Shown piece by piece: positions 31,192 to 39,987 of a DNA stretch of 47,322 nt. This DNA comes from DASYQD01 sp036005845 (lineage in GTDB: Bacteria; Acidobacteriota; Thermoanaerobaculia; Multivoradales; JAIOJS01): the NCBI GenBank assembly GCA_036005845.1, contig DASYQD010000023.1:1-47322 (forward strand), in the 5' to 3' direction. Every line of letters begins with the position of its first letter. Within the stretch, counting starts at the first letter, position 1. A program made the position numbers and the translations under genes. A model generated the notes under the pieces. That model ran no database searches, was not told the origin of the DNA, and saw only the letters and a program-made list of their open reading frames with translations.

Positions 31192-32991
31192 ATGGCCATA
31201 CGCACGCTCACCGAGCTGTTCTTCGTCGCCGCCGGGTACGACAAGCCCGACTGCCTGCTGCACAAGGCGGGCGGCGAGTGGCAGCCGATCGCCACCCGCG
31301 AGTTGGTCGACCGCGTGCAGCGGCTCGCCAAGGCGCTGCGCGAGATCGGCGTCGTGCGCGGCGACCGCGTGGCGCTGATGGCCGAAAACGGGCCGCACTG
31401 GCCGGCGGTCGACTTCGCCGCGCTGTGCAGCGGCGCCGTGCTGGTGCCGATCTATCCGACGCTGCTGCCGGAGGGCGCTTCGTACATCGTCAACGACAGC
31501 GGCGCCAAGGTGCTCTTCGTGCAAGGGCAGGAGCGGCTCGATGGGCTGCTCGCGCTGCGCAAGGACATGCCGCAGCTCCAGCACGTAGTGCGCATCGACG
31601 GCGGTTCAGGAAAACCAGGCGACGGGTTCACCAGCCTCGACGCGCTGCTCGAGCGCGGTGCCGGCGCGGATCGCGCCGCCTTCGAGGCCGAGGCGAAAAA
31701 GGCGCAGCCCGACGACCTCGCCACCTTCATCTACACCAGCGGCACGACCGGCAACCCCAAGGGCGTGATGCTCACGCACGGCAACATCGCCTCCAACGTC
31801 AGCTCGGGCGCCGAGTGCATCATCATCCAGCGCGACTACACGGCGCTCTCCTTCCTGCCGCTGTCGCATTCGTTCGAGCGCACCGTCGACTACATCTACT
31901 TCTACCGCGGCGCCACCATCGCCTACGCCGAGTCGGTCAACACCGTGCCGCAGAACCTCGTCGAGGTGAAGCCGCACGTCTTCGTCTCGGTGCCGCGCGT
32001 CTACGAGAAGTTCCAGGCCCGCGTGCTCGACACGGTGTCGAAGTCGCCGGCGTGGCGGCAGCGGCTCTTCCAGTGGGGGCTCGACCTCGGCCGCGAGGCG
32101 ATGCCCTACCGGCTCAAGAACGAGCGCCCGCCGGGACTGCTCGGCACCAAGCTCGCCGTCGCCGACCGGCTGGTGTTCTCGAAGATCAAGGCGCGGCTGG
32201 GCGGCCGCTTCGTCTTCGCCACCTCCGGCGGCGCGCCGCTGGCGCGCGAGCTGGCGGAGTTCTTCTGGGCGGCGGGGGTGCCGATCTACGAGGGCTACGG
32301 GCTCACCGAAACCTCGCCGGTGCTCACCGTCAACACGCCCGAGCGCGCGCGGCTCGGCTCGGTGGGGCCGACCATCCCCGGCGTCTCGCTGCAGATCGCC
32401 GCCGACGGCGAGATCCTCGGCAAGGGCCCCAACATCATGAAGGGGTACTACAACAACCCCGAGGCGACCGCCGAGGTGATCGACAGTGAGGGCTGGTTCC
32501 ACACCGGCGACATCGGCCACCTCGACGCCGACGGCTTCCTCTTCATCACCGACAGGAAGAAGGAGCTGATCGTCAACGCCTACGGCAAGAACATCGCGCC
32601 GGCGCCGATCGAGAACGCGCTCAAGGCGAGCCGCTACATCAGCCAGGCGGTGGTGCTGGGCGACAAGCGGAAGTTCCTGACCGCCCTCGTGGTCCCCGAC
32701 TTCGACGCGCTGCGGCCGTGGGCGCGCGCGCAGGGCGTGAGCTTCGCGAACGACGAGGAGCTGGTGAAGGCGCCGCAGGTGCGCAAGCTGATCGCCGCCG
32801 AGGTCGAGCCGGTCAACGCCAAGCTGGCGCGCTACGAGCGCATCCAGGCATGGGACTTGATCCCCGCCGAGTTCACCATCGAGGGCGGCGAGCTGACCCC
32901 GACCCAGAAAGTGAAGCGGCGCATCATCAACACCAAGTACAAGGACGTCATCGACGCCCTCTACCGCGCGGCCGACGCCGGCGGCGACTGA
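31192..32991 (+). CDS. fadD: Long-chain acyl-CoA synthetase (AMP-forming)
   Basis: This enzyme activates fatty acids to acyl-CoA using ATP and CoA, with an acyl-AMP intermediate. The 599-residue product has the P-loop-like FIYTSGTTGNPKGVML (about residues 179-194), the LPLSHSFERT segment, the A5 motif YEGYGLTETSP, the A7/A8 motifs GWFHTGDIGHLDADG and TDRKKELIVNAYGKNIAP, and a late catalytic Lys region (TPTQKVKRRI). The N-terminal ELFFVAAG-YDKP opening is that of the FAA1-like long-chain group. The frame is open far upstream, but the SD decides for 31192. It is followed 16 nt later by a FadJ-like gene, so the pair starts fatty-acid beta-oxidation. Confidence 0.93.
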   Translation: MAIRTLTELFFVAAGYDKPDCLLHKAGGEWQPIATRELVDRVQRLAKALREIGVVRGDRVALMAENGPHWPAVDFAALCSGAVLVPIYPTLLPEGASYIVNDSGAKVLFVQGQERLDGLLALRKDMPQLQHVVRIDGGSGKPGDGFTSLDALLERGAGADRAAFEAEAKKAQPDDLATFIYTSGTTGNPKGVMLTHGNIASNVSSGAECIIIQRDYTALSFLPLSHSFERTVDYIYFYRGATIAYAESVNTVPQNLVEVKPHVFVSVPRVYEKFQARVLDTVSKSPAWRQRLFQWGLDLGREAMPYRLKNERPPGLLGTKLAVADRLVFSKIKARLGGRFVFATSGGAPLARELAEFFWAAGVPIYEGYGLTETSPVLTVNTPERARLGSVGPTIPGVSLQIAADGEILGKGPNIMKGYYNNPEATAEVIDSEGWFHTGDIGHLDADGFLFITDRKKELIVNAYGKNIAPAPIENALKASRYISQAVVLGDKRKFLTALVVPDFDALRPWARAQGVSFANDEELVKAPQVRKLIAAEVEPVNAKLARYERIQAWDLIPAEFTIEGGELTPTQKVKRRIINTKYKDVIDALYRAADAGGD

Positions 32992-33007
32992 TGGCCAAAC
33001 AGGATTG

Positions 33008-35152
33008 ATGCACCAGGCCTTCACCCTCAACGTCGGCCGCGACGGGCTGGCGACGCTCGTCTTCGACCTGCCCGGCAAGCGCGCCAACGTCATCGGCGTC
33101 GAAGTGATGGCGGAGCTCGAGGCGTTGATCGCCGACCTCGGCGCTCGGCGCGACATCGCGTGCTTGCTGCTCCTCTCCGGTAAGCCGAGCATCTTCATCG
33201 CCGGCGCCGACGTCGACCTGATCGAGCAGGTCGACGATCCGCAACTCGCCGAGACCTTCACGCGCCGCGGCCAAGCGGTCTACGGCGCCTGGGAGCGGCT
33301 GCCCTTCCCTACCGTCGCCGCGGTGCGCGGCACCTGCATGGGTGGCGGCACGGAGCTGTGCCTGGCCTCGACGTTCATCGTCATCAGCGACCGCGCCGAT
33401 CTGCGCATCGGCCTGCCCGAGGTGCGGCTGGGCATCCTGCCGGCGTGGGGCGGCTGCACGCGACTGCCGCGGCGCGTCGGCATCGAGGCGGCGCTCGACA
33501 TGATCCTTCCCGGCAAGGCTGTCGACGGCAAGCGCGCGCTGAAGATGGGGCTTGCCGACGCGCTGCTGCCCGACGCGCAGTTCCTCGCCCTGGCGCGCGA
33601 CTTCGCGCTGGCGCACCGCGGCAAGGCTCGCCGGGAGGCGGAGCGGCCCGATCTCAAGGAGCTCCTGCTCGAGCGCAACCCGCTCGGCCGCAAGGTGCTC
33701 TTCGACCAGGCGCGCAGGCGCACGCTGGCCGAGACGCAGGGAAACTACCCGGCGCCGCTGCGTGCCATCGAGGTGATCCGCATCGGCATCGAGCACGGCC
33801 GCTCGGCCGGATTGGAAGCCGAAGCGCGCGCGGCGGCTGAGCTTTCCACCTCGACGGTGTGCAAGAACCTCCTCTACCTCTTCAAGCTCACCGAGGAGGC
33901 GAAGAAGGCGACGCTCGCGCCCGGCGGCAAGGCGCGCGATGTACGCGAGGTGGCGGTGCTCGGCGCCGGCGTCATGGGCGGCGCCATCGCGCAGGTCATC
34001 GCCGAGCAGGCGGCGATTCCCGTGCGCCTCAAGGACATTCGCTCCGAGGCCCTCGCCACTGGCATGGCGCACGCCGCGGAGCGCTTCCAGAAGCAGGTCG
34101 GTCGTCGCCGTCTCACCGAGGTCGAGGCGCGACGGCGGATGGCGCTGCTGCGGCCGACGCTCGTCTATCACGGGCTCGGCGCCTGCGACCTGATGATCGA
34201 GGCGGTGGTCGAGAGCGTCGAGGTCAAGCAGGCGGTCTTCGCCGAAGCCGCGGCCGAGCTGCCGGCGGACGCCGTGCTCGCCAGCAACACCTCGTCGCTG
34301 TCGGTGGAGGCGATCGGCGCCAAGACGCCCAACCCCGAGCGCGTCGTCGGCATGCACTTCTTCAACCCCGTGCACCGCATGCCGCTCGTCGAGGTGGTGG
34401 TGGCGCCGCAGACCTCGCCGGACGCCGTCGAGACGGTGGCCGCCTTCGCACGGAAGCTCGGCAAGACGCCGGTGCGCGTCGCCAACCGGCCCGGCTTCCT
34501 CGTCAACCGGCTGCTCGGCTTCTACATGGCCGAGGCGCTCTGGCTGCTGCACGAGGGGCAGCGCATCGAGGAGATCGACCGCACGATGGTGGCGTGGGGA
34601 ATGCCGATGGGTCCGGTGGCGCTCATCGACGAAGTGGGCATCGATGTCGCGGTGAAGGTGGCGCATATCCTCGCCGACGCCTTCCCGGGAAGACTACCCC
34701 TGCCGCCGTGGGGCGACCAGCTGCCGGCGCCCGACCGCCTCGGTGCCAAGACCCAGAAGGGCTTGTACAAATACGACAAAGGGCGGCGCGCCGAGCCCGA
34801 CCCGCACGCCTACGCGGTGATCCCCGACGGCGGCCGCGGCGGCGCCGCCGACCCTTCGCGGCTCGTCGACCGCATGGTGCTGCGCATGGTGGACGAGGCG
34901 GCGCGCTGCCTCGCCGAAGGCGTCATCGGCTCGGCCGCCGAGCTCGATCTTGCGATGGTGCTCGGCACCGGCTTCCCGCCCTTCCGCGGCGGCCTCTGCC
35001 GCTGGGCCGACCAGCAGGGCGTCGGCCGGCTGGTGGCCGAGCTCGAGCGGCTCGCCACGGCGGTGGGCGAGCGCTTCGATCCGTCGCCGGCGCTGCGCGA
35101 GGCGGCGTCGGCGGGCGGCTTCCACAAGCGCTGGCCGGCGAAGACCGCCTGA
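33008..35152 (+). CDS. fadJ: FadJ-like bifunctional enoyl-CoA hydratase / 3-hydroxyacyl-CoA dehydrogenase
   Basis: This trifunctional-alpha-type enzyme of beta-oxidation has 714 residues, the usual length. The N-terminal crotonase domain (about 1-190) has the oxyanion Gly region GTCMGGGTELCLAS and LPEVRLGILPAWGGCTRLP, which together hold the two catalytic Glu residues. The NAD-binding domain starts with VAVLGAGVMGGAIAQVIA (from residue 315). NTSSLSVEAI, VVGMHFFNPVHRMPLVEV (catalytic His) and NRPGFLVNRLLGFYMAEA follow, with two C-terminal helical domains. An in-frame TTG lies one codon before the ATG; AGGA abuts it. The gene is in an operon with the acyl-CoA synthetase. The thiolase partner is not in the window. 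Confidence 0.94.
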   Translation: MHQAFTLNVGRDGLATLVFDLPGKRANVIGVEVMAELEALIADLGARRDIACLLLLSGKPSIFIAGADVDLIEQVDDPQLAETFTRRGQAVYGAWERLPFPTVAAVRGTCMGGGTELCLASTFIVISDRADLRIGLPEVRLGILPAWGGCTRLPRRVGIEAALDMILPGKAVDGKRALKMGLADALLPDAQFLALARDFALAHRGKARREAERPDLKELLLERNPLGRKVLFDQARRRTLAETQGNYPAPLRAIEVIRIGIEHGRSAGLEAEARAAAELSTSTVCKNLLYLFKLTEEAKKATLAPGGKARDVREVAVLGAGVMGGAIAQVIAEQAAIPVRLKDIRSEALATGMAHAAERFQKQVGRRRLTEVEARRRMALLRPTLVYHGLGACDLMIEAVVESVEVKQAVFAEAAAELPADAVLASNTSSLSVEAIGAKTPNPERVVGMHFFNPVHRMPLVEVVVAPQTSPDAVETVAAFARKLGKTPVRVANRPGFLVNRLLGFYMAEALWLLHEGQRIEEIDRTMVAWGMPMGPVALIDEVGIDVAVKVAHILADAFPGRLPLPPWGDQLPAPDRLGAKTQKGLYKYDKGRRAEPDPHAYAVIPDGGRGGAADPSRLVDRMVLRMVDEAARCLAEGVIGSAAELDLAMVLGTGFPPFRGGLCRWADQQGVGRLVAELERLATAVGERFDPSPALREAASAGGFHKRWPAKTA

Positions 35153-35173
35153 GCACCAGCGCTCGCGAGCTGC

Positions 35174-35257
35174 GACATCGAGATCGCTTCGTCGCTTCGC
35201 TCCTCGCGATGACTCCTGATCGTCATCGCGAGCGCAGCGAAGCGATCTCGATCTGTC
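35174..35257. repeat. Palindromic intergenic element (long hairpin)
   Basis: The left arm (35174-35213) and right arm (35222-35257) are inverted copies, each containing TCGAGATCGCTTCG and TCGCGATGAC. A few internal bases differ and the loop is 8 nt. It looks like the dispersed palindromic repeats found between genes in many GC-rich genomes. Here it separates fadJ from the VWFA gene and could stop transcription or protect the fadJ mRNA end. Confidence 0.85.
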
Positions 35258-35264
35258 GCGGAGC

Positions 35265-35270
35265 TAGAAT
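35265..35270 (+). promoter_or_regulatory. -10 element of the VWFA gene, leaderless geometry
   Basis: TAGAAT with 6 nt to the ATG at 35277. It starts 8 nt after the palindromic element. No SD is present. Confidence 0.55.
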
Positions 35271-35276
35271 CTTCGC

Positions 35277-36380
35277 ATGCGAACACTAGCGACCGCCCTA
35301 GCCGCGTCCGCGTTTCTCTTCGCCCGCACCGTCGCCGCCCAAGAGGCGGCGCCGACTCCGCCGCCCGCTCAGCCCGAATCCACCTTCTCTCAGGAAGTCG
35401 AGGTCAGCGAGGTGCTCCTCGACGCCGTGGTCACCGACCGCGACGGCAACGTCATCGTCGGCCTCGGCAAGGACGACTTCCAGGTCGAGGAGGACGGCAA
35501 GCCGGTGACGCTCACCGACGTGCGCTTCTACAGCAGCCGCGCCCGGCTCGACGCCGCCGGCAAGGCGATGAACCCGGCCGAGGCGCAGCGCCTCTTCATC
35601 CTCTTCTTCCACGACCAGCGGCAGATGAACACCGACGTGCCGGGAGTGCTGGCGCGCGAGCTCGAGGCGTCGCGCCGCGCCAAGGAGTGGGTGAAGAAGC
35701 TGGGGCCGAACGACTACGTGGCGGTGGCGAGCTTCGAGCACAGCCTCGCCGTCGAGCAGGACTTCACCCGCGACCGGAAGGCCATGCAGCGCGCCATCGA
35801 CGAGGCGATCACCGGCCGCGGCGCCGAAGGCAACTGGCCCTCGCGCCAGCCGCCGGCAGGAGGGCCAGAAGGCGGGCCGTCGCTGCTGCGCAACCTGCCG
35901 AAGGGCAACGAGGTGCGCGACAAGACCCCCACCATCTACGAGGCGCTGCAGGTGCTCGCCAAGGCCGCCTCCAACGTCGTCGGCCGCAAGAACCTGGTGC
36001 TCTTCAGCAGCGGCTTCGGCGACGTCAACAGCTTCGGCCAGTTCCAGCCCGACGTGCGCTACGACATGCCGACGGTGCAGGTGCTCAACGACAGCAACGT
36101 CGCCGTCTACGCCGTGGACGTGCTCGACGCCGACACCGAGTCGCCGCTTTCGAATTCGCTGTCGCTGCTCGCGACCGGCACCGGCGGCCGCTACTTCCAG
36201 CACGTCGTCAACTTCGTGACGCCGCTCTCGGAGGTCGCCTCGGAGACCACCGGCTACTACCTGCTCAGCTACCGCGCCACCCATCCGCGCGGGCAGACCG
36301 GCTACCAGAAGGTGAAGGTCACGCTGCGCAACCCGGGGCTGCAGGTCAAGGCCCGCGAGGGCTACCGTTACGGCGACTGA
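35277..36380 (+). CDS. Secreted VWFA-related domain protein (Acidobacteria type)
   Basis: The 367-residue product has a signal peptide (cleavage near VAAQE) and a Pro-rich linker. A beta domain typical of this family follows (VLLDAVVTDRDGNVIVGLGK and DFQVEEDGKPVTL), then a von Willebrand A-like domain (about 105-340). The metal-ion-dependent adhesion site is degenerate: the strand RLFILFFHDQRQMN has no DxSxS. Later parts (NLVLFSSGFG, NVAVYAVDVLD, GYYLLSYRATHP) follow the family pattern. Members are abundant in Acidobacteriota and are presumed to act in surface adhesion or as extracellular scaffolds. It is monocistronic and converges on the PP2C gene 12 nt away. Confidence 0.85.
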   Translation: MRTLATALAASAFLFARTVAAQEAAPTPPPAQPESTFSQEVEVSEVLLDAVVTDRDGNVIVGLGKDDFQVEEDGKPVTLTDVRFYSSRARLDAAGKAMNPAEAQRLFILFFHDQRQMNTDVPGVLARELEASRRAKEWVKKLGPNDYVAVASFEHSLAVEQDFTRDRKAMQRAIDEAITGRGAEGNWPSRQPPAGGPEGGPSLLRNLPKGNEVRDKTPTIYEALQVLAKAASNVVGRKNLVLFSSGFGDVNSFGQFQPDVRYDMPTVQVLNDSNVAVYAVDVLDADTESPLSNSLSLLATGTGGRYFQHVVNFVTPLSEVASETTGYYLLSYRATHPRGQTGYQKVKVTLRNPGLQVKAREGYRYGD

Positions 36381-36392
36381 CCGCGCGCCGAG

Positions 36393-37175
36393 CTAGACGT
36401 CGGTCTCTTCGTCGCGGTCGATCTGGATCAGCACGACCGTGATGTTGTCGAGGCCGCCCTTGGAGTTGGCGTCGCGCACCAGGCTGCGGCAGACCTCTTC
36501 GAGCGGATGCGACTCGGCGAGGCGGCGCTCGATCTCGTCGTCGGCGAGCATGGTGGTGAGGCCGTCGGAGCAGAGGATGTAGACGTCGCCGGCGACCACC
36601 TCGACCTCGCGCACGTCCACCACCACCTCGCTCTCGCCGCCGAGCGCCCGCGTCACCACGTTCTTGAGCGGATGCGCGCGCGCCTGCTCGGCCGAGAGGT
36701 AGCCGGCGACCACCTGCTCGTTGACCCAGGTGTGGTCCTGGGTGAGCAGCTCGAGGCGGCCGTCGCGCAGGCGGTAGACGCGGCTGTCGCCGACGTGGGC
36801 GATGGCGGCCACGCGCCCCTTGAGCAGGAAGCCGACGACCGTGGTGCCCATGCCGATGAGCGAGCCGTCGTGGCGGATGGCGCGCAGCACCTTGTCGTGC
36901 GCCATCCGGATCGCCGTCTTCAGGCGGTTCGAATGCCGCTGCAGGCGTGCGTCATAGACGAACGGCCAGGTGGTGTCGTTCTCGGCCGTCTGCTCGACGA
37001 ACTCCTGGATGGCCTTGACGGCGATGCGCGAGGCGACCTCGCCGTGGTTGTGGCCGCCCATGCCGTCGGCGACGACGAACATGCGGTGGTCGGGATCGAT
37101 GCCGAAACAGTCCTCGTTGTGGGTGCGCGCACGCCCCACGTCGGACAGTCCGCAGGCCCTCACGCGCAGCATCAT
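36393..37175 (-). CDS. PP2C-family serine/threonine protein phosphatase
   Basis: This 260-residue soluble phosphatase of the Stp1/PrpC type removes phosphate from Ser/Thr residues using two Mn/Mg ions. The metal-binding motifs are all present: GRARTHNED (E21, D22), FVVADGMGGHNHGEVAS (D37, G38), AHVGDSRVYRL, LCSDGLTTMLAD and GGLDNITVVLI. The start is one of two adjacent ATGs (37175 or 37172), just before LRVRACGLSDVG, the usual opening. In many bacteria the partner is a Hanks-type kinase; none is in the window. The DnaJ-TPR gene ends 52 nt upstream on the same strand, so the two may be co-transcribed. Confidence 0.93.
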   Translation of the reverse strand: MMLRVRACGLSDVGRARTHNEDCFGIDPDHRMFVVADGMGGHNHGEVASRIAVKAIQEFVEQTAENDTTWPFVYDARLQRHSNRLKTAIRMAHDKVLRAIRHDGSLIGMGTTVVGFLLKGRVAAIAHVGDSRVYRLRDGRLELLTQDHTWVNEQVVAGYLSAEQARAHPLKNVVTRALGGESEVVVDVREVEVVAGDVYILCSDGLTTMLADDEIERRLAESHPLEEVCRSLVRDANSKGGLDNITVVLIQIDRDEETDV

Positions 37176-37227
37176 CCCACTCTGCCGAGCACCGGATCCA
37201 TCCCCAGCGTCATACGCAGCCGCGGCC

Positions 37228-37872
37228 TCACTCGACCCTGCCGAAGAGGCCGCCGAGCAACCCTCCCTTGCGCTTGCCCTCGAGCGTGTCGAGCGCGGCG
37301 CGCACCTCGACGTCTTCGCCACCCCATCTTATCGCCTGGCGGAAATAGTTTGCCGCTTTGTCGCGCTCACCGGCGCGCAGGAAGATCTGTCCTGCCAGCT
37401 TGTGGTACTCGGCCTTCATCGGCTCGAGCTCGCAGGCGCGAGCGACCGCCGCCGTGGCGCGCTGCAGCCAGCGCTCTTCCTGCATGCAGGTGCGCGCCAA
37501 GTGATGCCAGGCCAGGGCGTTGCCCGGATCGGCCTCGGTGGCACGCGAGAAGTTGTCGGCCGCCTCGATGAAGTTTTTGCCCTTGTAGGCCTTGACGCCG
37601 CGCTGCATGAAGACGCGACCGGCCTCGCCGGGGTCGGCCTTCTGGGCCGCCGGCCGCGACAGCTCGGCGTCGTGCTGGCGCCGCCGCTCGGCGTTGGAGA
37701 GCACGTTGAAGGCCTGGGTGATCGACTGGAAGGCCAGCTCCGCCTGCTGCTTCTCGGCGCCGTGGAAGCGGTCGGGGTGGCGCTCGCGGGTGAGCTGCAG
37801 GAAACGGTCCTTGATCTGCTCCGTGGTGGCGTTGCGCGGCACCCCCAGGACGCCGTAGAAGTCCGTCGACAT
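37228..37872 (-). CDS. J-domain protein with TPR repeats
   Basis: The 214-residue product has an N-terminal J domain (about 3-68) with the essential H32-P33-D34 in RERHPDRF, which stimulates DnaK ATPase. A short linker leads to two or three tetratricopeptide repeats (AYKGKNFIEAADNFSRATEA, LACELEP-type helices and AGERDKAANYFRQAI). The C-terminus is Gly/Lys-rich (GGLLGGLFGRVE). There is no zinc-finger or substrate domain, so it is a specialised co-chaperone in which the TPR part should recruit the client. The client is unknown; adjacent genes encode a PP2C phosphatase and a helical-repeat protein. Confidence 0.9.
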   Translation of the reverse strand: MSTDFYGVLGVPRNATTEQIKDRFLQLTRERHPDRFHGAEKQQAELAFQSITQAFNVLSNAERRRQHDAELSRPAAQKADPGEAGRVFMQRGVKAYKGKNFIEAADNFSRATEADPGNALAWHHLARTCMQEERWLQRATAAVARACELEPMKAEYHKLAGQIFLRAGERDKAANYFRQAIRWGGEDVEVRAALDTLEGKRKGGLLGGLFGRVE

Positions 37873-37913
37873 GTCTTACCGGTCTTGAAGATGTGTGTCG
37901 GCCGCGCCGCAGC

Positions 37914-38930
37914 CTAGACGGATTTTACCCTAAAGAGCCGCATCGCCGACTGGCGCACGGCGTCGGGCAAGTTGCGGTCCCTGCACATGATGCGCAGGTC
38001 GCGCACCGAGAGCCGGCTCATCAGCGGCAGCGCCACGTTGAGCGGCGTGCGCGGGTTGTTGACGATGGCGACGACCACCGGGTACTTGGCGATCCACTGC
38101 CGCTGCTTGACGATGTAGTCGAGCACCTCGGGAACGACGCTGCGGCTGCGCGCGTACATCTCGATCTCGGTGTCGGAGAGCGGGTTGGACTGCAGCACCG
38201 CCACCGCCACCAGCGGGCTGGTGTCGCGGACGAGGAACTGGCGCAGCGACTTCGGCGCCCGCCGCGCCAGCTTGAGCCGCACGGTGACGGGGAGCTGGCG
38301 GATCTGCCCCTCGGTGAGGCCGGTCTGCTCGTCGACCTCGCCGTCGGGTGCGGCGCGGCGGGCGACGGCGAGGGCCTCCTCGACCTCGCGCTCCTCGGCT
38401 TCTTCGGCGGCGGCCGCCGCGGCGCGCGCTTCCGCCGCGGCGGCGCCGGCGCCGCCGAGCAGGTGGTCGCGGTACTCGCGGATGCGCCGCTGCGAGTAGG
38501 CGGAGAGCTGCGGGTTGGTCTCCAGCGCCGCCAGCAGCTCGGGCGCCGTGCTGATGCGGTCCTGGCGCAGCAACAGCACTTCCTGCAAGTCGGCGCCGAG
38601 CTGCGGCGCCAGGTGGAAGAGCACCTCGGCGGGCACGTCGCGCCGGCGCAGCAGCGTCTCGACCACCTCGCGGTCGCGGCTGTTGTAGGCGTACCAGCGC
38701 TGCACCTCGGGCGGCGCATCGCGGGCGAGAAAGGGCACAAGCACGCGCGGCGCGAGGGCCTTCAACGAGTCGAAGGCCGCCTCCGCCACCTCGGGATCGC
38801 CGCCGCCGGCGAGCTGCACCTGCAGCGGCACCAGCTCCTCCGGCGCCAGCGGCAGCATGCCGCGCGCCGCCAGCAGTGTCAGCGGGCGGTTGGTGCCGGA
38901 AAGCGCCTGGTCGACGAGGGGCGAGGCCAC
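37914..38930 (-). CDS. Helical-repeat (HEAT-like) protein of unknown function, paralogue 1
   Basis: I cannot name this 338-residue protein. It is almost entirely alpha-helical by composition. The N-terminal half reads as paired helices (PEVAEAAFDSLKALAPRV, REVVETLLRRRDVPAEVLF). An Ala/Glu-rich coiled stretch follows (about 155-195), then a C-terminal half with KYPVVVAIVNNPRTPLNVA and SVRDLRIMCRDRNLPDAVR. That last block (from residue 282) is shared with the 243-residue protein at 40050-40781: the common pattern is YPV--A-V-NPR-PL--A followed by DLR. The start is GTG without an SD; four 15-bp repeats lie just upstream. No membrane or secretion signal is seen. Confidence 0.65.
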   Translation of the reverse strand: MASPLVDQALSGTNRPLTLLAARGMLPLAPEELVPLQVQLAGGGDPEVAEAAFDSLKALAPRVLVPFLARDAPPEVQRWYAYNSRDREVVETLLRRRDVPAEVLFHLAPQLGADLQEVLLLRQDRISTAPELLAALETNPQLSAYSQRRIREYRDHLLGGAGAAAAEARAAAAAAEEAEEREVEEALAVARRAAPDGEVDEQTGLTEGQIRQLPVTVRLKLARRAPKSLRQFLVRDTSPLVAVAVLQSNPLSDTEIEMYARSRSVVPEVLDYIVKQRQWIAKYPVVVAIVNNPRTPLNVALPLMSRLSVRDLRIMCRDRNLPDAVRQSAMRLFRVKSV

Positions 38931-38941
38931 GGGAGACGAAA

Positions 38942-39001
38942 GACTAAACCAGGCGAGACCAAACCAGGCGAGACCAAACCAGGCGGGACTAAACCAGGCG
39001 G
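38942..39001. repeat. Four tandem 15-bp repeats
   Basis: Units at 38942-38956, 38957-38971, 38972-38986 and 38987-39001 all fit GAC(T/C)AAACCAGGCG(A/G), differing only at positions 4 and 15. They fill the gap between the rodZ stop (39010) and the start of the helical-repeat gene (38930), so they lie in the upstream region of that gene. Period 15 keeps any reading frame open. Confidence 0.95.
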
Positions 39002-39009
39002 CGCCGGGT

Positions 39010-39891
39010 TCAGTGAGTGGGCGCCGCGCCGGCGCCGGGAGTGGCGGGCAGCGGCGGCAGGCCCGCCATCGCGCGGTCGATGACGAAGTCGCGCACCACC
39101 TGGCCGGGCGCGGAGCCGAGGGTGAGCGGCCGGCCGTTGACCTCGCCGCGCACCGCGCCGGCGTTGCCTAGGGTGAGCACGACCTGCTCGCGCGCCGGGA
39201 TGCGCATCGACTCGCCCTGCACCCGCAGCTCGCTGACGTGCTGCGCGCGGTCGACCACCGCCTCCACCCAGCACTCGGCGGTGAAGCTCAGGGTGACGAC
39301 GAGCGGCGCGTTGGGATTGGCGGCGGCGGCCGGCGGCGCCACGGGCGGAGGCGCCGGCGCCGGTGCGATCGGCACCATCGAGGCCGGCGTCGCCTCGGCC
39401 TGCTCGGTCGGGGTCTCCTGCGCCCGCTCGGCGCGGGCGCGGCGCACCGCCCAGACGACGCCAGCGACGACCAACAGCAGCGCCAGGATCCCCGCGGCGA
39501 CGAGGATCCAGCCGATCGGCAGCCCGCGCGCCGGCGGCACCACGCCGCCGCTGGGCAGCGGCATGACGCCCGAGACGTCCTCGCCGCGCTCGGCGCGGTG
39601 GCGCTGCTCGGCGGTCAAGTAGAAGTTGACCACCTCGTCGGGATCGAGCCCGACGTACTTGGCGTACTCGCGCAGGAAGCCCTTGGCGAAGATGGGCGCC
39701 GGCAGCACCTCGAAGCGGTCCTCTTCGAGCGCCTCGAGGTAGCGCAGGCCGATCTTGGTGTTGTCGGAGATCTCGCGCAGCGTGATGTTGCGGATCTCGC
39801 GCTGCTGGCGGAGCCAGCTGCCGAACGAGCCACCTTCCCCTTCCCACGGCTTGGCCATCGCTTTGGCTGGCTCTTCCTCGGCTGGCGGCAT
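39010..39891 (-). CDS. rodZ: RodZ-like cytoskeletal transmembrane protein
   Basis: RodZ links the MreB cytoskeleton to the cell-wall machinery. From the ATG at 39891 the product is 293 residues. It has a cytoplasmic Cro/C1-type helix-turn-helix (about 20-95: SFGSWLRQQREIRNITLREI, FAKGFLREYAKYVGLDPDEV), one membrane span (IGWILVAAGILALLLVVAGVVW), a Pro/Ala-rich linker and a periplasmic DUF4115 beta domain (LVVTLSFTAECWVEAVVD, GESMRIPAREQVVLTLGNAG). The frame is open to a GTG at 39927, but a TAGAAT -10-like hexamer (39917-39912) lies between that GTG and the ATG, which favours the later start. Confidence 0.88.
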   Translation of the reverse strand: MPPAEEEPAKAMAKPWEGEGGSFGSWLRQQREIRNITLREISDNTKIGLRYLEALEEDRFEVLPAPIFAKGFLREYAKYVGLDPDEVVNFYLTAEQRHRAERGEDVSGVMPLPSGGVVPPARGLPIGWILVAAGILALLLVVAGVVWAVRRARAERAQETPTEQAEATPASMVPIAPAPAPPPVAPPAAAANPNAPLVVTLSFTAECWVEAVVDRAQHVSELRVQGESMRIPAREQVVLTLGNAGAVRGEVNGRPLTLGSAPGQVVRDFVIDRAMAGLPPLPATPGAGAAPTH

Positions 39892-39987
39892 CACTGGGGC
39901 GGGCGCGGCCCATTCTAGGGACGCCACCCGAACAGGTCAACGGCGCAAGAGCGAGCCGCGTGCCAGATGGGACTCTCTCGCGCGTCA

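Noticed and set aside
37228..37872. A conventional DnaJ chaperone
   Set aside because: No Gly/Phe region, zinc finger or C-terminal substrate domains; TPR repeats follow the J domain, so it is a specialised J-protein.
38942..39001. The tandem repeats as a CRISPR array or as coding repeats extending RodZ
   Set aside because: Units abut without spacers, so it is no CRISPR. The rodZ stop at 39010 precedes them, and no start with an RBS links them to a protein.
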